NCBI GenBank assembly: GCA_035295665.1
Contig: DATGIQ010000292.1
Location: 1 to 8,132 of the forward strand
Direction of reading: 5' to 3'
DNA from: DATGIQ01 sp035295665
GTDB lineage: Bacteria > Planctomycetota > Planctomycetia > Gemmatales > Gemmataceae
Length of the DNA stretch: 8,132 nt
In this document: positions 5,855 through 8,132 of the stretch, in pieces
Layout of the letters: every line of letters begins with the position of its first letter
How positions within the stretch are numbered: the first letter of the stretch is position 1
Notes under the pieces: generated by a model
What the model was told of the DNA's origin: nothing
The model's input: only the letters and a program-made list of their open reading frames with translations
Databases searched by the model: none
Position numbers and translations under genes: made by a program

Positions 5855-6712
5855 ATGAGGAATCCCAATCGGTCAATTCATGGCCTCGTGGTGGCGTTGA
5901 GCCTGGCGTTGGCGTCGTGGTCGGGCGCTGCGGATGGATCTCGTCAAGACAATGACCCTTCGCTGAACGACCTGAGCATGGAAGTATCTGCCCTCCAAAC
6001 GATCCACCAGCTCGACCTCACTCCCGCGCAATTGGAAACGCTTCGGAAATTCGCCAAGGAGACGGCTCCAGAATCGGATGTTCGGGAAGGGGCCAAGGCA
6101 AGGGCCGACTACCGCCGTACACTCAATGCTTTGCGGACCGCCTTGGTAGATGAGGACGATGAGCTGATCGATCAACTCCAAGAGGAACTGGATGATCTCC
6201 GTGAGAACGAAAAGCCCGAGCTGAATGACAGTATCGAATTGACCAATGCCGCGCGGGAACGAGCGCCCGAACTGCTGCGCTTACTGGCGCCCCGTCAGGT
6301 GGCCGCATACTTAGGAAATCACGCCGAGGATGTGCCGGAACCGATGGAACGGCTCCTCGAAGCCTTGGGAAGGGTGCGCGATCTGGATCCCAAGGAATGG
6401 AAGCAATTCCGCGAGACCATTTCCGAGGAAGTCGGCCGCGGTGTGGCCGGGCTGGACTTGGAGAACGTATCTCAGGTGGGCGATAAGGTGATCCAGCTCT
6501 TGATCCACGCCCGTGCCTTGAAGCCCGAAGAATTCAAGATGGAACGGCCGGAACTGGAAAAGATGGCTCGCGAAATCGTCGGCAATCTGGGTCCATTGGA
6601 CGTGCTCCGCCACGCCCTGCTTCAGGATCTGGCCGAGTTACTGTCCAACCCGCGCCTGAAGGCAGCCGTGGACGCACGCCTCAAGAAAGAAACCGGCAAC
6701 CCCTCGCCATGA
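5855..6712 (+). CDS. secreted all-helical protein with LTPxQ motif, function unknown
   Basis: 285 aa. Not recognised as a named family. Residues 1-27 form a Sec signal peptide (MRNPNRS, then a hydrophobic core LVVALSLALASWSG, cleavage near AADG). The mature protein is highly charged, rich in Glu, Leu and Arg, and predicted helical throughout; residues 94-120 are very acidic. It has LDLTPAQLETL (53-63) and LLAPRQVAAYL (142-152), two LTPxQ-like motifs as in Spy/CpxP-type periplasmic proteins, but the rest is not clearly Spy. It is one of two secreted helical proteins in the window; the other is at the left edge. The start at 5855 has GGGAGG (5841-5846) eight bases upstream; the longer ORF from 5795 would put 20 residues ahead of the signal peptide and is rejected. 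It may share a transcript with the radical SAM gene. Role: possibly an envelope chaperone or structural component (weak inference). Confidence 0.75.
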   Translation: MRNPNRSIHGLVVALSLALASWSGAADGSRQDNDPSLNDLSMEVSALQTIHQLDLTPAQLETLRKFAKETAPESDVREGAKARADYRRTLNALRTALVDEDDELIDQLQEELDDLRENEKPELNDSIELTNAARERAPELLRLLAPRQVAAYLGNHAEDVPEPMERLLEALGRVRDLDPKEWKQFRETISEEVGRGVAGLDLENVSQVGDKVIQLLIHARALKPEEFKMERPELEKMAREIVGNLGPLDVLRHALLQDLAELLSNPRLKAAVDARLKKETGNPSP

Positions 6713-6728
6713 ACTGCGTCTGCGCTCA

Positions 6729-6757
6729 CTGCCGGCATCCCTATGCCCTCAGGGCAG
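6729..6757. terminator. possible bidirectional hairpin between convergent genes
   Basis: CTGCCGGCAT (6729-6738) can pair with ATGCC (6743-6747) and GGCAG (6753-6757), giving two 5-bp stems separated by a bulge. It spans the 36-bp gap between two converging genes and the stop codon of the minus-strand one. No T-run is present, so the call is tentative. Confidence 0.22.
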
Positions 6758-7915
6758 AGATACATCCTTGAACTCGAAAGGAACCGGGACTTCCACGATT
6801 CGTCCTGGCGTGCGGTACACCAGCCTCCAATCGCTGAATTTGCCCAGGGTCAGCTTCTTTTCCGGTTCATCGCCAAAGCGATAGCGGATGATAGCCTTCG
6901 TATCGCTCTGGTCATCGGTTTCATACCCGAGGTTGGGTGGAAAGCGTTGCTTGATGCCGGCTTGCTCACGCTCAAGGAACAGCTGATTGTTGATGATCCA
7001 CGATTGGAAGCTCTCGAACTTGGGTCCGTCCGGCGGATATTCCAGCAACAGCCCGACCGTCCACACTTCATCGCCGCCGCCACCCTCCGAACGCAGCTCG
7101 CGCAGGTGAATGGTCACGCCCTCCTTGGTTTCCTTGCGGGCTTCGTTGGCCTTTTCAATCTTGCTTAACTGGTCAAAGGTGAACGTAAGCATTTTGATCG
7201 GTCCCATGACCGCGAGCTTGCCCTTTAACAGGCTGAACGACTTGGCGGATCGTTGCGGCGCCGGGATGCGGAGATCGATGGTTTTCACAATCGGCCGGCC
7301 GATTGCGGCTGGACCTTTGCCCGATTCAGGAATCTCGATGTCCCGACCTTTATCGTCCTGAACCGTCAACGAGTCCGGGCGAGTTTCCATGAGAAGGGGC
7401 TGGAAGCGCGGCTCCCAAGCAACCTCCAAATTGATGTCGCAATAGTGTGCATCGGCATCGAGGAGGTGATGCAGGTGGAGACCCTTGATGGCCACGCGAA
7501 ACAGCCCGCTGTAGCTGACGGGCATCACCTGGTGAGGTCCGTCCAGCAAAGCAATCTTTCCATCGCGCTCATATAACGAGACCTTGGCATCGGCGGTCTT
7601 GGCGATGGTATCCAGCGCTTGCCAGAACGTGGCATTTTTCAGGCCGATCTTTGAGAGCTTAATATCTTCCCGTTCGCGACGGCGGTCTTCGACCTGGTTG
7701 CCCGTCTGGGTTGCGAGCTCTCGGAGGGCCTTACTGAGAGGGATATTGGTTTCTTGAAGGGTGATGGTTTTGGGCGTCAGCTCTTTCGGGACATCGCTGT
7801 CCGAATCTTTGGTCTGGCCCTGTACCGGACCTATCCCCCAGGGAACACCCGAAGTCAGGACCAGGAAGGCTGCGAGAAGTGACAACGTGACTGCGAATTT
7901 GGCGCAAGAATACAT
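6749..7915 (-). CDS. secreted STN-domain (secretin/TonB N-terminal short domain) protein
   Basis: 388 aa. Residues 1-34 are a signal peptide (MYSCAKFAVTLSLLAAFLVL core, cleavage near VQGQ). Residues about 48-126 resemble an STN domain: KTITLQETNIPLSKALRELA (49-68), then IKLSKIGLKNATFWQALDTI (85-104) and a short strand ending KIALLDG (120-126). STN domains occur at the N-terminus of secretins and TonB receptors, but no secretin channel follows here. Residues 127-388 look beta-rich, ending in a motif I associate with Gemmataceae (WRLVYRTPGRIVEVPVPFEF). Function unknown; probably a periplasmic or outer envelope protein. The start at 7915 is chosen because the signal peptide begins there and GGGAG lies about eight bases upstream; the longer ORF from 8098 runs through the 5S rRNA gene and is not real. 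Downstream of the 5S terminator, so it needs its own promoter. Confidence 0.8.
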   Translation of the reverse strand: MYSCAKFAVTLSLLAAFLVLTSGVPWGIGPVQGQTKDSDSDVPKELTPKTITLQETNIPLSKALRELATQTGNQVEDRRREREDIKLSKIGLKNATFWQALDTIAKTADAKVSLYERDGKIALLDGPHQVMPVSYSGLFRVAIKGLHLHHLLDADAHYCDINLEVAWEPRFQPLLMETRPDSLTVQDDKGRDIEIPESGKGPAAIGRPIVKTIDLRIPAPQRSAKSFSLLKGKLAVMGPIKMLTFTFDQLSKIEKANEARKETKEGVTIHLRELRSEGGGGDEVWTVGLLLEYPPDGPKFESFQSWIINNQLFLEREQAGIKQRFPPNLGYETDDQSDTKAIIRYRFGDEPEKKLTLGKFSDWRLVYRTPGRIVEVPVPFEFKDVSLP

Positions 7916-7955
7916 GACCGAATCTCCCGGAGAAAGGTGGGAGCCTGCATCTCTG

Positions 7956-7984
7956 ATGGTACAGCTTCGCGGGTTCGGGAGCAA
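7956..7984 (-). promoter_or_regulatory. weak promoter candidate for the STN-domain gene
   Basis: On the minus strand, TTGCTC (7984-7979), a 17-bp spacer and TACCAT (7961-7956, four of six to TATAAT). The -35 matches only three of six bases. It lies between the 5S terminator and the start at 7915, about 40 bases upstream of the ATG. Spacing is right but the evidence is thin. Confidence 0.28.
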
Positions 7985-8013
7985 GGAGGGGAATATGTCC
8001 CCGCGCAAACGAA

Positions 8014-8047
8014 CAGCCCGCCTCGTGGTGTGGGAGGAGGCGGGCTG
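8014..8047 (-). terminator. intrinsic terminator downstream of 5S rRNA
   Basis: An exact 11-bp GC-rich stem, CAGCCCGCCTC (8014-8024) and GAGGCGGGCTG (8037-8047), with a 12-base loop. On the minus strand it is followed by TTCGTTTGCG, a modest T-rich tract. It begins about nine bases after the predicted 5S 3' end, as expected for an rRNA transcript terminator. Confidence 0.82.
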
Positions 8048-8055
8048 GTGGAAAG

Positions 8056-8132
8056 AATCCCGGCGATAACCTACTCTCGCGCCAGCAGGCACTACCATGG
8101 GCCCCGGATGCTTAACGGCCGTGTTCGGAAAG
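8056..8132 (-). rRNA. rrf: 5S ribosomal RNA, 3' portion (5' part beyond the right edge)
   Basis: Read on the minus strand, the sequence has conserved 5S landmarks in order: CCGAACACGGCCGTTAAGC (helix III and loop C region), CATGGTAGTGCC, then GCGAGAGTAGGTTATCGCCG at the 3' end. It aligns well with the E. coli 5S 3' half (CGATGGTAGT and GCGAGAGTAGG). About 77 nt are present and roughly 40 nt of the 5' part lie outside the window. The exact 3' end is estimated at about 8056 from alignment, just before the terminator hairpin. A 23S gene may lie further right, though planctomycetes can have unlinked rRNA genes. Confidence 0.95.

Overview
The window looks like a stretch of chromosome from a Gemmata-like planctomycete. 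This rests on gene content and style: an ECF sigma factor, anti-sigma and secreted-protein operon; an FkbM methyltransferase; a secreted STN-domain protein with a C-terminus I associate with Gemmataceae; several secreted helical proteins of unknown function; and moderately high GC. The phylum is an inference from family resemblance. No marker here proves it.

Layout from left to right. (1) Positions 1-1583, minus strand: an operon read leftwards, with an ECF sigma factor, a membrane anti-sigma factor without cysteines, and a secreted helical protein cut by the left window edge. (2) 1584-1751: a short intergenic stretch carrying degenerate 7-bp repeats, which run on into the 3' end of the next gene. 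(3) 1752-2837, minus: rlmN, the dual-specificity 23S rRNA/tRNA methyltransferase. (4) 2954-3826, plus: an FkbM-type methyltransferase with a good sigma-70-like promoter. (5) 3827-3973: a convergent gap with a small terminator-like hairpin and a striking perfect 23-bp inverted repeat whose arms are themselves palindromic. (6) 3974-4819, minus: a sugar epimerase of the D-tagatose/D-psicose 3-epimerase type. (7) 4953-5786, plus: a radical SAM protein related to spore photoproduct lyase. (8) 5855-6712, plus: a secreted helical protein. (9) 6749-7915, minus: a secreted STN-domain protein. (10) 8056-8132, minus: the 3' part of a 5S rRNA gene, followed downstream (leftwards) by an intrinsic terminator. 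This is the end of an rRNA operon or a solitary 5S gene.

The only clear functional unit is the sigma/anti-sigma/secreted-protein operon, which has the form of an envelope-signalling module. The remaining genes are single transcription units of unrelated role (translation, glycan or metabolite methylation, carbohydrate isomerisation, an uncharacterised radical SAM reaction). I see no CRISPR array, tRNA, transposase, prophage or toxin-antitoxin module. I found no convincing new multi-gene system. The most unusual DNA-level features are the nested inverted repeat at 3889-3943 and the heptamer tract at 1668-1777, which supplies the last codons of rlmN.
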